Assembly: GCA_033558025.1 (NCBI GenBank)
Contig: JAUCEF010000004.1
Span: 868,001 to 932,000 of the forward strand
DNA from: Phytophthora sp. 'mugwort'
Taxonomy: Eukaryota > Oomycota > Peronosporomycetes > Peronosporales > Peronosporaceae
Direction: 5' to 3'
Length of the DNA: 64,000 nucleotides
Part shown: positions 1-10,454 of the stretch, in pieces
How positions within the stretch are numbered: the stretch's first letter is position 1
How the letters are laid out: each line of letters starts with the position of its first letter
Translations under genes and position numbers: made by a program
Notes under the pieces: generated by a model
What the model saw: only the letters and a program-made list of their open reading frames with translations
The model's database searches: none
Told to the model about the DNA's origin: nothing

Positions 1-1677
1 AACGCGTCTCAGCTGCACGCCGACAGCGCATTGAAGCACCAACTGCCTAATGGCTCTGCTGCGACCGCAGCACCATCGACTCCTACGGTTCCAGGGACAA
101 CTGTGACGACGACAGCTACCACACCCGGAAACAACAACCAGACGTACGTGGAGAGGCTGAAGGAGATGAAGCAGAAGTACTGGGACGATCTGGTGATCGT
201 ATACCGCGAGTTTGAGCGTATGGTGAAGCAAAAGCCGGCAAACCAGCAGCAGGAGCGCATCAACACCTTCCTTGTGAATTTGAAGCGTATCATTGCGCTC
301 CTGCAGCAGGACCCATCAAAGGTCACGAGCAGCAACAAAAATGATCTGGATCGTGTCGAAGCCCACATCCACAAGCAAGTGTTACCGATTCTAGAGCGTT
401 TGAAAAACAAGACTCGCGCTGCTGCAGCGGTGAGTGGAACAAATGGTACTGCGACAGCTCAACAGGAACAGCTCAAGAAGGTCCAGGACGCTCAGCGGCT
501 TGCTCAGCTGCAAGAGCAGCAAAAGAAGTTGCAAGAACAGCAACAAGCAGAAGCCCAGCGCAAGCTTCTTGAGGAGCAGAAAAAGAAGCTGCAACTTGAA
601 GCTGCAGCGGCCAAGAAGCAAGAGATGCTCGAGCAGCAGCGCAAACAAAAGCAACAGCAACTTCAGGCTCAGCATGCACAGCAACAGGCCCTTCTGCAAC
701 AGCAGCAGCAACAGCGGCAACAATTGCTGGCCCAACAACAGGCTCAAATGAAGCAGAACCAAATGCGCATGAACGCAACCCCACAACAACAATCCGCGAC
801 AGTGTCGGGTGCCATGGGGGCTACGACTTCTACGATGCTGGCTGCGGGGAACGGCCTTACAGCTGTAGGCAATGGAACTGGTATGTCTCCTACCAGCCTT
901 GGAGCCTCCTTGCAGACCCCGATCGACGTGTCGACTTCCTCTTCTCCAGGAGGAACGAGTGCTGCGAACGGCATGGCGTCTTTGACCCCCGCACAGTACC
1001 GAACCTTCAAGCTCCCAGAGGCTCGCAAGCAGCAATTGACAGCTCAGCACGCGAAGCTACGCGAGCAACAGCAGGAACTCATCATGCAGCAAAGTCGCGC
1101 CAAGACACCGTCGCACCAGGCGAAACTGGCGCACCAAGCCCAGCGTCTTGCCCAGATGATTAACAAGATCTCGCAGCAGTTGGTGCAATGCAAACTGGCT
1201 GAGGAATACGAACAGTCGAAGAATATGAGCATGGCCACGTCAATATCGCAGCCGACGCTGTCGCAGCCCACAGTAACGCCGACAGCGCTCAATAACGCTA
1301 CGACTATAAAGCCTGAGGTCGCCGTGACTGCTCCACCTGCCGTGAACGGCATTGGTACCACCGTCTCTGCTGTATTAGGTACGACCGTGACCCCAGGATT
1401 GGTAGCGCCGGATGTTACGTCTAGTGCGATGAAGGTTGACACCACAACTGTCGGTGCTACAGTGGGTACTACCACAGCGGTATCTACGAAGATGGACGAG
1501 AACTTCAAGTCGGTTTTGCCCGATATGACTGGCCTGGGTGCGTCCGAGAAGCTGTTGACTGCCGTAGCTGCCTATGAGAAGCACAAGCCGGAGGTGCTGA
1601 AGCGTGGCGCGTCGCGGTTCTCGCGCATTGCTGTCACGATTGGTGCCAAACTCAGCACATCCTACGTGACTTCCTAG
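1..1677 (+). CDS. Gln-rich protein, Mediator subunit 15-like (5' partial)
   Basis: Frame 1 is open from the first base to the TAG at 1675-1677, so the true start lies upstream and 558 codons are visible. A helical module lies at visible residues about 43-130 (YVERLKEMKQKYWDDL and following), then a long Q/K-rich coiled stretch (about 150-255), a Ser/Thr/Ala-rich linker, a second Gln-rich helical segment beginning PAQYRTFKLPEARKQQL, a Thr/Val-rich linker, and a short basic C-terminal helix. A YVxRLKE-type helix next to polyglutamine is what Mediator tail subunit 15 shows, which would make this a nuclear coactivator subunit. The Mediator assignment is inference from architecture; the KIX domain, if present, is outside the window. 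Another Q-rich coactivator is possible. Confidence 0.55.
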   Translation, partial: NASQLHADSALKHQLPNGSAATAAPSTPTVPGTTVTTTATTPGNNNQTYVERLKEMKQKYWDDLVIVYREFERMVKQKPANQQQERINTFLVNLKRIIALLQQDPSKVTSSNKNDLDRVEAHIHKQVLPILERLKNKTRAAAAVSGTNGTATAQQEQLKKVQDAQRLAQLQEQQKKLQEQQQAEAQRKLLEEQKKKLQLEAAAAKKQEMLEQQRKQKQQQLQAQHAQQQALLQQQQQQRQQLLAQQQAQMKQNQMRMNATPQQQSATVSGAMGATTSTMLAAGNGLTAVGNGTGMSPTSLGASLQTPIDVSTSSSPGGTSAANGMASLTPAQYRTFKLPEARKQQLTAQHAKLREQQQELIMQQSRAKTPSHQAKLAHQAQRLAQMINKISQQLVQCKLAEEYEQSKNMSMATSISQPTLSQPTVTPTALNNATTIKPEVAVTAPPAVNGIGTTVSAVLGTTVTPGLVAPDVTSSAMKVDTTTVGATVGTTTAVSTKMDENFKSVLPDMTGLGASEKLLTAVAAYEKHKPEVLKRGASRFSRIAVTIGAKLSTSYVTS

Positions 1678-2657
1678 AAACTTTTCGTTGTTCCATGTGA
1701 CATCTAGCCCGAAAAATGGAGGACCGAGGACAGGAGGCGACGAGTTGGAGACAAGGAGAGGACGCCAAGGGAAGCATCACCAAGCAAAGCAAGTGGAGGC
1801 GAAGCAGCACGCGCGATCGCACATGGACAGATAGGGAAGCAGTAGGTTTTGCTTTATTTATGAAGGAAGTGCTGGTGTTGAATGTGATGTTTTGAAGTAT
1901 AATATGGTTGAATGTGACAGGAGCAGCCATGTCGCGTTCCCGAAACGTTTCGGTGACATGTCCACTGTGGTATTGACTCTGTTCACCGCGACTCAAAGCG
2001 TTCGTGTATGCTGCGCTTTTGCCAAACAGCTAGGTGCAGAATGGGCATGTGGTTAGCTTAGATTGCAAGCATCAGGGAGCTACGTCTTCTAAAGTAAGCG
2101 TTAGAAGAGCGCAATTATCTCGAGGTGACACAAATTGAAGTCCGTCCTCTTCCAATATTATTTTAAATACTCTCAGTGTTCTGCACGTGTATCCATGTAA
2201 GACACACAGCTGTCCGTCCGCTTATCGTCCGCTCGATCGAGCGGACGCACAAGCTAAACTCGGGTATGTTACACAACTTAGTCCACTTACTCAGTGCAAA
2301 TCACATTTCAGCCACGTGAAACAAACAGTCGAAAGCGAGACTCTCAGTCGAAAAGCAGACGCCAAAGCGCAAGAAACGAGTCGGAGACCCCTGAAGAGCT
2401 TCCGCTACCCCTCGTGCCCCTGCAATCGCCTGCAGTTCTCCGCAGGCTGCTCGTGCATCCCCACTGTCAATTGAAGCTCTGGAGCCATTGACCGACGAGA
2501 GATCTCCATTGGCCGCTCCGTTCCGGTGCAGTTTTTCTCGCGCTCCAGCGGTCGAGTGGAATCCCAATCGTCCGCCGCAACTGCAGTCACCTCTCGACAT
2601 CTGCAGCAACTTAGGAGCATCTTGAGCTTCATCTCTGCGTGTTAGAGGTCATTAGCC
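1678..2657. other. Intergenic region, no gene recognised
   Basis: This 980-bp stretch separates the Q-rich gene from the Sds3-like gene on the same strand. It should hold the 3' UTR of the first and the promoter and leader of the second. The only open frames are short, overlap on both strands and have no recognisable motif. Confidence 0.6.
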
Positions 2658-3941
2658 ATGTCGACAATCGTGGTGGAGCAACCCCGCCAATCAGGGATGG
2701 CTACACCCACGGGCTCCAGCCCTGCAGTCAAGTCCCAACCCCCCGCTGCGAATGGGACCAAGGAGACTGCGTCCAGTGCAACGTCAGAGTCTATGGACCT
2801 GAGTATGGACAAGCGAGAAGAGGAGAACCCCTCGGCAGACGGCAGTGACGCGTCCGTCGTCGTGGTCGCCAATGGAAAGGCGAAAGCTGACGACGAGGTG
2901 GCTGCAGCTGCTGCAGACGTGACCGTCAAGCGCAAAGTCGAGAGCGCTTCCGAGGCGTCGAGGAAACTCGTGGAACAGGCTAAACACCGACTACAGATCC
3001 AGATGCAATTCGTCGAGAACGCGAGACACAAAATCCTAGATGAGACTCATCCGGATATGGCAGAGAGACTGCAAGTTCTCGTCGTAGAGCGCGACCGACT
3101 GCTGCGTGTGGCAAAACAACGGAGCGAATATTTCCAGCGCGGCACGGCCGTGATCTTTGACTATGAATGTGACGAGGCAAACTCAGAGTATGAACTGCAC
3201 TGCGAGAAGCTGCGTCAGGATATGCTGGAAGAGATCCACCACGAGATGGAGATCCTCCACGACCAGCGCAAGGGAGGCCACAGTTACGGTGAGAACTCTA
3301 TCATGCAATTGATTGCATTTGCTTTTTTGTTTTAAACATTTCTGACGGTTTTGTATACCAATTGCTAGCTCGCGCTACGACGCGCAAGACGCGCAGTACC
3401 CGCAATAAAACCGGCTCGGACTCGGGTTTCGTTCTAGACACGGCGCAGAAGATCAAGAAGCGTGCTGGTGGCTACGTGTTTCAGCCGCTGGAGAACAAGT
3501 TGGGTCAGTCAGAGATCGATCACGATGTGCGCGAGCTCACCAATGTTTATGAAGCAACGAAGAAGCGACGCATGGAGTTTGACAGCGGTACGCGACTGCT
3601 CATGGCTTCTCGTGCTATTATTACGGTACACTGATGTAGTTTTTGCATGCTTTGCAGATGGCGAGGACGCTCCTGTGGCCAAATACTACCGGAATAAGTT
3701 CCTGTACCGAGACTGGATCTTTCAAGAGGGCGATGAGGTATATGTGCTCAACTATCCGGCGTCCAGTGAATACGCCGCAGTCATCTGCGGCATCACATCC
3801 ACGGAAGTTCTCTTGCTTTCGGAGAAGGGCAAATACTACCGCTTAGTCATCATGGATATCCGGCAGGGACGTGTCGTGCTCACCACGCTGTCATCAGAGC
3901 AGGCCGCTTCCCGAGATGATCTCGGTGACACAAGTCCATAG
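2658..3941 (+). CDS. Sds3-like subunit of the Sin3/HDAC corepressor complex
   Basis: Three exons are inferred: 2658-3288, 3369-3587 and 3658-3941. The introns (80 and 70 bp) start GTGAGA and GTACGC and end TAG and CAG, and both splice in phase, giving 377 residues. Residues 1-100 are low-complexity and acidic/Ala-rich. A long charged helix follows (about 100-215), including FDYECDEANSEYE, which matches the coiled region of the Sds3/BRMS1 family. The C-terminal exon (YYRNKFLYRDWIFQEGDEVY, then VICGITSTEVLLL) fits the capped Tudor domain of SUDS3. In fungi and animals this subunit links Sin3 to the histone deacetylase and supports deacetylation. SGF29-type Tudor proteins are the main alternative but have two Tudor repeats. 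The start is the first in-frame ATG. Confidence 0.72.
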
Positions 3942-4157
3942 ACGCACCGCCATAGATGCCGGTGTCAATCCCTACGCTTGTGCTTGTCCTTGGCTTTCTG
4001 CCGTGTGTCTTAATTTTGCTTATCTCAACAATTGCTTGAAATTACCATTGCCGTGCCATTAAGTCGCCTCAGATCAAAGTCTATCTGTGCTCCTTACTTT
4101 CTAGTCGGAGAGAGTAGACTGCGTCTAAGCAACGCGAAAGCCTTCTAGGACACGGGT

Positions 4158-4751
4158 TTACTGCACCGACGCAGCCTCCTTTGCCCGCTTGTCGGCGACG
4201 TACTTGGCCACTGCTTCCTTCTTACTCTCCGCATCGTCATGCTTATCGGCGTACATCTCGGGCACCTCGAGACCCACACGACGCGCCGATGCGTTAACGA
4301 TCTCCTTCCCTGTGAGCCTCTTCTCCATACCAGCGTCCAGCGCCCACAATCGCTGGGGAAGACACACGAAAATACATTCTAGTCAGTTACTCTGACTCAG
4401 ATATTGGGATTAACACACCGAGCAGCACGTACGCGCTGCTCTTCAACGCCCTGCAACAGCATCAGGTAATCGCTGGCCTCGGCGCGATACGCGCGCATCT
4501 TCGTACGGTCCTTCTCGTACTGTCGCACCCGGTACTGCAAGGACAAAACAACAGTAACAGTGTCAGACAATGTGCGGTGGAGAGCTCGGTGACTAAAAGG
4601 TGTCACGAGCCCGCACCTGCGCAAGAATCTGCTGCGAGAACTTGCATTCCCGGATAGATTCCTGTGAGCCGCGCTCGCGAGCTACGCGCAGCAACGAACG
4701 CAAGTTCTTGAGCACCTCCGCCTTGGAACCGATGCGCAATCCCCTCGCCAT
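4158..4751 (-). CDS. FMC1-like LYR-family ATP synthase assembly factor
   Basis: Read on the minus strand, three exons (4751-4617, 4534-4433, 4352-4158) join in phase 0 across 82- and 80-bp introns (GTGCGG..CAG, GTACGT..CAG), giving 143 residues. The order of conserved pieces matches FMC1: an N-terminal LRSLLRVAR helix with an LYR-type core, a middle YRAEASDYLMLLQGVEEQR, and a C-terminal segment ending in ARRVGLEVP. FMC1 acts in the mitochondrial matrix in assembly of the F1 sector of ATP synthase. The reading frame stays open upstream of the chosen ATG, but 4751 gives the expected family length and keeps 248 bp before the divergent riboflavin gene. No clear mitochondrial presequence is seen beyond the basic start MARGLRIGSK. 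Confidence 0.8.
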
Positions 4752-4999
4752 TATGAGCCCGTAATGTTTGGTCGAGCTGACGGACAAACACAAATCGCAC
4801 CTTATATTGTGTAGCAGACGTAAATAGTATGGTGAGCGGTGATTGGTCATATTTCGCCAATCGCGGCACCCGATATGATACCGGGTACATGAAGTTATCA
4901 GCACTTCCCTAGCACTCGCCAGAACATTGGGTCCTCGACGTTCATTCTGCAATTCGCGGTGAGCCTCATACAGCGCTGGACTTCGTGAAGATTCAAGCC
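4752..4999. promoter_or_regulatory. Shared divergent promoter region
   Basis: These 248 bp lie between the start codons of the FMC1-like gene (minus) and the first DHBP synthase gene (plus), so both promoters must sit here or overlap the leaders. I do not see a confident oomycete initiator or TATA element; the assignment rests on gene layout only. Confidence 0.5.
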
Positions 5000-6103
5000 A
5001 TGGCAACTGGAACGACCACTTCGGCAAGTGGCGTCAAAGCCACTACCGCCAACGTGGGTACCACTCCCATCAAAGAAGCGCTCGAGACCATCCGCCAGGG
5101 AGGCTTCGTGGTTGTCATGGACAATGAAGACCGCGAGAACGAGGGCGATCTGATCGCTGCTGCCGAGTTTGCCACAGAGGAGCGTGTCGCCTTCATGCTG
5201 CGTCACACCACGGGAATCATATGCGTGCCGGCGCTACCCCCCCGTCTTGAGGAGCTGCAGCTGCCGCTCATGGTGGAGAATAACACCGAGGCGCACAAGT
5301 GTAAGTTTGCTATCACTGTCGACCTGCAGGAGGGCAATTCGACAGGAGTCTCGGCTGGCGACCGTTATCGCACGATTCGCGCACTGGCGGACCCGAAGAT
5401 TGGCCCTGCAGCGTTCAACCGACCTGGTCATATTTTCCCATTGATGGCGCAGGACGGTGGCGTGATGGTACGTGCTGGACACACGGAGGCTGCCATCGAC
5501 CTTGCCAGATTGGCTGGAGTCAAGCCGGTGGGCTACTTGTGCGAGATGATGGGCGACGATGGCCGCATGCTGCGTCGTCCGCAGCTCCTGGAGTTCTCTA
5601 AGATGCATAACGTGCCGCTCGTCACGATCTCGGACTTGATTCGCTACCGCGCCCGTACGGAGACGCTAATTCAGCGATGTGAGGCCAAGGCGATCAAGAT
5701 CTCCACTCCTTTCGGCGAGTTCTTGTCATTGGAGTATAAGTCTCTTGTCCAGGAGAATCAGACGTACCACGCGCTTGTGTTTGGCGACGTGAACGGTCAG
5801 AAGAATGTGCCTGTATTCTTGGTGGAAGACGGCTTCACGACTGGCTTGCAGGCGCAGTGGGCCCAGAAGCATGTGGCTAAGCACGGTAGCGGTGTGCTGG
5901 TCTACATCCACGGCTCGGCACAGCTCCTTCGGATCAGTGGAGAGCTGATGGCTCGCCAAAGTATTTTTGGTATGGCGATGCAGGTTGTGCGCGAGCTGAA
6001 GGTTGCCTCGGTGCGTTTGTTGACGGCGACAGAATCGAGTCTGGACCCGAATGGGTTTGGCATTGATATCATCGCTAGCGAGCGTCTAGAAACATTGGCG
6101 TAA
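5000..6103 (+). CDS. 3,4-dihydroxy-2-butanone 4-phosphate synthase with degenerate GTP cyclohydrolase II domain (copy 1)
   Basis: A single exon of 367 residues. Residues about 17-222 are a complete DHBP synthase domain: the acidic motif DNEDRENEGDLI, FNRPGHIFPL and the RAGHTEAAIDL catalytic region are all present. The enzyme converts ribulose 5-phosphate to 3,4-dihydroxy-2-butanone 4-phosphate plus formate in riboflavin synthesis. Residues about 230-367 align by position with the GTP cyclohydrolase II half of RibBA, but the zinc-binding Cys cluster and the RQEGRG-type motif are absent, so only the DHBP reaction is expected. The ATG at 5000 is chosen because the tandem copy begins with the same MATGTT; a GTG at 4985 in the same frame is not a plausible eukaryotic start. 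An orthologue in another oomycete should confirm the length. Confidence 0.88.
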   Translation: MATGTTTSASGVKATTANVGTTPIKEALETIRQGGFVVVMDNEDRENEGDLIAAAEFATEERVAFMLRHTTGIICVPALPPRLEELQLPLMVENNTEAHKCKFAITVDLQEGNSTGVSAGDRYRTIRALADPKIGPAAFNRPGHIFPLMAQDGGVMVRAGHTEAAIDLARLAGVKPVGYLCEMMGDDGRMLRRPQLLEFSKMHNVPLVTISDLIRYRARTETLIQRCEAKAIKISTPFGEFLSLEYKSLVQENQTYHALVFGDVNGQKNVPVFLVEDGFTTGLQAQWAQKHVAKHGSGVLVYIHGSAQLLRISGELMARQSIFGMAMQVVRELKVASVRLLTATESSLDPNGFGIDIIASERLETLA

Positions 6104-6695
6104 GTGTAGAAGGATAGGTAGACTTGAGATTTTGGCTAGGACACGTCTGATAGATTGGCCCCATGCACATACCTGTATATGTGCCAGGTTCGAGGGCGCA
6201 CAGAGTGGGCATTTATAAATACGTTGAAGGCAGCGTAGCATCCGTGCGTTGCATCCGTCTTGTAACGTGGATAAACTCCATGATGGTCATCAATTTGGTT
6301 TTGGTCGTAAGCTTCGTGGTTCGTGAACAACATGGGACACGTTAACCTCCCACGCTTTCTGTTTGCGTCAACGGGACCAAAGCCACGTCACTCCTTCGCG
6401 CTCATTGGTCTGCTTCAGAAACTATTTGACCAATCACAAAGTACCGCTGAAAACGTATAACCCTTTCCTTCATCACTACTCGTTACTTCAGCATCCTATC
6501 TAAATTTGCACTGTATATTCCTATATGAGTAGTATACAGCATCGCGTCTCCTATATGCATCACGACCCGCAATCTCTTCCGCGCCCCGCCGGATTACGTG
6601 TGCAACGTCACTTGTCGAGTCCTCTCGTTTTTGGCATTGATACATCACTATCTCCCAGCTCAAGCCCCCCCCCCCCCCCCCCCACTCCCTGTACC
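6104..6695. other. Spacer between the tandem DHBP synthase genes
   Basis: This 592-bp spacer carries the 3' end of copy 1 and the promoter and leader of copy 2. A CCAAT-like ACCAATCACAAAG lies near 6430. An oomycete-initiator-like GCTCATTGG lies near 6400 but is about 300 bp from the ATG, so its role is doubtful. The last part is very C-rich. Confidence 0.45.
6665..6683 (+). repeat. Poly-C tract (19 C)
   Basis: An uninterrupted run of 19 C lies 12 bp before the ATG of the second DHBP synthase gene, in its probable 5' UTR. Such runs are prone to length change and to sequencing error. Similar shorter C or G runs occur elsewhere in the window (18217-18226, 18392-18402, 25089-25098). Confidence 0.9.
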
Positions 6696-7790
6696 ATGGC
6701 CACTGGCACAACCTCGAACGGCGCAACCTCCGCCAAGAACACCGGCACCACCTCCATCGAGGGGGCGTTAGACGCCATCCGCAAGGGCGGTTTCGTGGTC
6801 GTTATGGACAACGAGGATCGCGAGAACGAAGGCGATCTCATCGCCGCCGCCGAGTTCGCAACGGAGGAGCGTGTGGCCTTCATGCTACGTCACTCGACGG
6901 GCATCGTCTGCGTCCCCGCGCTCGCCGAGCGCATCGACGAGCTGCATCTTCCTTTAATGGTGGAGAACAATACGGAGGTGCACAAGTGTAAATTCACAGT
7001 GACCGTGGACCTCAAGGAGGGCAATTCGACGGGTGTCTCGGCGGCGGATCGGGCGCGTACAATCCGCGCATTGGCTGACCCTGCGGTGGATGCATCTGCA
7101 TTCAACCGCCCTGGACATATCTTTCCTCTTCTAGCTCAGAACGGCGGCGTCATGGTGCGTGCAGGCCACACTGAAGCCGCCACGGACCTCGCACGACTGT
7201 CTGGTGTCAAGCCCGTCGGCTATATCTGCGAAATGAACGACGATAACGGTCGCATGTTGCGCCGCCCACAGCTGCAGGAGTTCTCCAAGAAGTTTGACGT
7301 GCCGCTGATCACTATTTCGGACCTCATTCGATACAGATCAAGGACGGAGACGCTCGTGCAGCGCACCGAGACAGAGGAAGCGAAGGTTGCTACTCCTCTT
7401 GGCGAGTTCTCCAGTGTTGCATACAAATCTCTTGTCCAGGAGGACCAGACGTACCATGCGCTGGTGTTTGGCGATGTGGATGGGAAGTCCGATGTGCCCG
7501 TGTTCTTGGTCGAAGACGGATTCGAGGCCAGCCTGCAGGCGCAATGGGCACAGAAGTTTGTGACGACTTACGGCTACGGTGTATTGATCTTCGTGCATGG
7601 CTCGGCGCAACTACTGCAGATTAGTGGTGAACTCATGGCGCGTCAAAGTATTTTTGGTATGGCAATGCAGATCGCGCGCGAGCTCAAGGTGACTACGGTT
7701 CGGTTGCTCTCGACAACAGAGGCGAGCTTCGACCCACACGGCTTCGGTGTCGAGATCTCGGGCACCGAACACCTCGCCACGTCAGCGTAA
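6696..7790 (+). CDS. 3,4-dihydroxy-2-butanone 4-phosphate synthase with degenerate GTP cyclohydrolase II domain (copy 2)
   Basis: Tandem paralogue of the gene ending at 6103, same strand, no intron, 364 residues. It keeps the DHBP synthase motifs (DNEDRENEGDLI, FNRPGHIFPL, RAGHTEAATDL) and the same C-terminal GTP-cyclohydrolase-II-like remnant (TPLGEFSSVAYKSL, then LLQISGELMARQSIFGMAMQ) without zinc-binding cysteines or the RQEGRG motif. The two proteins are similar along their whole length, including the degenerate domain, so loss of the GTP cyclohydrolase motifs came before the duplication. The ATG at 6696 matches the start of copy 1. The frame is open upstream to 6525, but that stretch includes the poly-C tract (read as Pro) and does not resemble copy 1. 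Confidence 0.88.
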   Translation: MATGTTSNGATSAKNTGTTSIEGALDAIRKGGFVVVMDNEDRENEGDLIAAAEFATEERVAFMLRHSTGIVCVPALAERIDELHLPLMVENNTEVHKCKFTVTVDLKEGNSTGVSAADRARTIRALADPAVDASAFNRPGHIFPLLAQNGGVMVRAGHTEAATDLARLSGVKPVGYICEMNDDNGRMLRRPQLQEFSKKFDVPLITISDLIRYRSRTETLVQRTETEEAKVATPLGEFSSVAYKSLVQEDQTYHALVFGDVDGKSDVPVFLVEDGFEASLQAQWAQKFVTTYGYGVLIFVHGSAQLLQISGELMARQSIFGMAMQIARELKVTTVRLLSTTEASFDPHGFGVEISGTEHLATSA

Positions 7791-8021
7791 AACCATTAGG
7801 TAGACTTTTGGATAGAATATCTCTATATAGAAAACAAATGATGCTTTGTGGTAAGCTCTGGGGTTTTGCACAGAACTAAAAAAATCAACAATAATCATAC
7901 AAGCGCGTCTTGCAGGCGCGTATTGACTGTGCTACAATAAGCACATACCGTACAAGCCTCAATGCACTTCTAAAGGTTGCTCCTAAAATGAGTATTTCGC
8001 TTCACCGCCGTCTAAATTCAC

Positions 8022-9991
8022 TCATTTACGCGGAACTTGACGGTATGCCTTATGCTTCGAACGGGAGCGAACAAAGAGCAGATAGCCGCCTACAGCTGCA
8101 ACCGGAAGAACGTACCAGGCGAACAGTGTCACGGGAGGAACATTGACGCTTTGAAGTCCGTCCTTGGGCTCCGTCTTTGTATCGGCAACAAGATCCAGCG
8201 TGTTTGCAGCATTCTTGATGCCCAGCTCGGCATCCTTGGGGCGGTACTCGTCGCCGCCCTTGGGCTCCACCGCTGTAGGGCCTATTGTCTTCGACTGGTC
8301 CACAGTAACAGTCTCCGCCACCTCGGCGTTTTTGGCCTCAGTGGCTGTAGGAGCATCCGGCTCCTTGCGCAGAGCTGCAGCTGTGCTGATCGGGGCAGTC
8401 ACCGCTACCTTCACCAGAGGAACACTCACATCACGGTAAGCAAACGTCCTGCTCAGCCACTTGTCGACTTCTACGAGCTCCCACGCATTTTCAGTGCCAC
8501 AGGTCGGGCAAATCTCACGTTTCGGCCAAATCGGGTGATGCAGCCGTTTATTGACCGAGTTGTGTTGCTCCCAGAGCCAACGACGCAGTGCCAAAGGTTT
8601 GTCCTCTGCATCCTTGATCTTTTTCACGGTTTCAATCGTGTTTTCCTTCATAAAGTGGTCGCGACAGCCCGCACAACCAAAAAAATGCTTCATGAAGCGC
8701 CGGATCGACGCCACCACCGACACCAAGAGCTCAGCGCTACGTGCACTCGTCTCAGGCGGATTCATCGTCAACATGTGGAACATGTTCCATTGCCCACACG
8801 TATAGAGCGCACACGCGCGGTAAGTGGCGCCTTGGCCTAGGAATAAATCGTTCAGCCGCTGCCACTCTGGAACGGAGACCCCCGTGAAGTCATAACGCTC
8901 TTCTTCTGTCTTGAAGACGGCAACAGATCCCTCCTGCCACTCCTTCACAATCGCATCCCACGTGTCAAAGTCCAGGAGCTCCTTTTCCTTCACTTTCTCG
9001 TACAACGGCCTGATAACCTTACGGTTGATCGCGCCAGGGAAAGTCTCCGACACCATCTTCAACCAGCCCTTCAGAGCATCAAATTCCTCGTCATCCATGA
9101 CATCGCTGGCCATGAACACTCCCTGCTTGAGTCCGAAAACGAAGGACGAGGCGGCATCTTGGATTCGCGTGGTCTGGTTCATTGGGAGTGTCGACTCTTC
9201 CCATAAAGCAGGCTTAGGCGTCTCCGAAACCTTGGGCATCTCCGAAACCTTCGGTGCCTCTTTCTCCTTGCTTGCCACCTCCTTCGTGGACACCTCCTTC
9301 GTGGTCTCCTCCTTCGTGTCAGCAGCTTTCTTCTTCTCGTTCTCGTCCGTCGTCTTCTTCTCTCCCTCCTTGGATGTGTCCTCCGGTGGCGTGTATCCAG
9401 GCGGCCATGAGCCCGTCTCATTAAAGGCCACCTCCGCTATTACGTTGTTGACGTAGTCTTTCACCTCCTGCACCGTGTGCGTTCCAATGATCCGCTTGTT
9501 CTCCTTTTGGGGGTTCTTCTTGTCGAAGTTGAGCGCCATGAGCGTCGGGAAGCCCGTAATCCCCACGCGTCGACACTTGACGTGGTCCATGCAGCTCAGA
9601 GCGCCCACATAAATGTTGTCTTTTTCCTTGTAGTAGGCCGCCAGCTCGAAGTAGGCGGGCGCAAAATGTTTGCAGTGCGGGCAGCTGTATCACAAACCCA
9701 TAAAACGCCGTCATTCAGTTAGTTCTCATTGCATTTCGACGCAAAAAACACGGCTCGAAAGCTTGTAGGCTGCTTTAAAACGTACAAAGGGTGATAGAAG
9801 TCAACGATCCAGGGTTTGTCCGTCTTGGCCATGTGCTCGTCCCAGTTCTTGTCCGTCAGGTACGTGATGTTCGGATGGCCCTCAGGGAAGAGCGGCTCGC
9901 CTTTGTCCTTGGGGTCGATGGCTGCGCCGGAGACGGATCCGGATGGCGCTAGCAGCGCCGCGACGGACGCGAGCACCAACAGCAACTGCAT
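8022..9991 (-). CDS. Quiescin sulfhydryl oxidase (QSOX)
   Basis: Minus strand, two exons (9991-9786 and 9684-8022) around a 101-bp intron (GTACGT..CAG), 622 residues. The splice rebuilds the thioredoxin active site CPHC exactly at the junction, which supports the model strongly. The order is signal peptide (MQLLLVLASVAALLAPSG), thioredoxin domain with FCPHCKHFAP and a cis-Pro segment GITGFPTL, an acidic Lys/Glu-rich linker, a helical region, then an Erv/ALR domain with CGQWNMFHMLT, FFGCAGCRDHF and a further CPTC pair, and a C-terminal membrane segment near VTLFAWYVLPVAAVGGYLL followed by a basic tail. Such enzymes insert disulfides into secreted proteins and pass electrons to O2 through FAD. 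It is predicted to sit in ER/Golgi or plasma membrane. It converges on the DHBP synthase pair. Confidence 0.93.
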
Positions 9992-10440
9992 TTTACCGGA
10001 GGCACGCACGCTTGAACTGCCAAGTGGAAGAGTGGGGCGCGTTGCTGACGGGTCAACTGCTGAGGAGCTCTTTGACCAGATGCGTTGGCGATGATAGAGG
10101 GATGGAAAGGCGTGGGATGTATGACAATGATCCGGATAAACACCGGATATTATTTTGAATATGAAGAATCAAGGTGAGCTGACTAGTTGTTTGATGTGGA
10201 GCACCCCACATCTGGAATAACAGCTGATCATTCCTCAGGTATCGGGATGTGGTGGGGAAAATGCCAAGGTTGATACAGTGCTGCGGAAATGATAGACGAA
10301 AAACTGGTTTTGGGTATTTATTCTTCCAATCAAAAGATATCAAAGCAAGCGTTTCAGCCAATGAAAAGCTAATCACGGCGGTTCGTTTACGGTGCAGTTT
10401 GTTGTAATATGACAACTAGTTACTAAATCACATACCATAA
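9992..10440. other. Intergenic region upstream of QSOX
   Basis: About 450 bp between the QSOX start and the first recognisable Harbinger coding remnant. It should contain the QSOX promoter on the minus strand. No coding sequence is recognised. Confidence 0.5.
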
Positions 10441-10454
10441 TCTGGACGTATCGT

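Noticed and set aside
391..1050. 219-codon minus-strand frame, Leu-rich
   Set aside because: It is the antisense of the CAG/CAA-rich coding region of the Mediator-15-like gene; CAG read backwards gives Leu codons.
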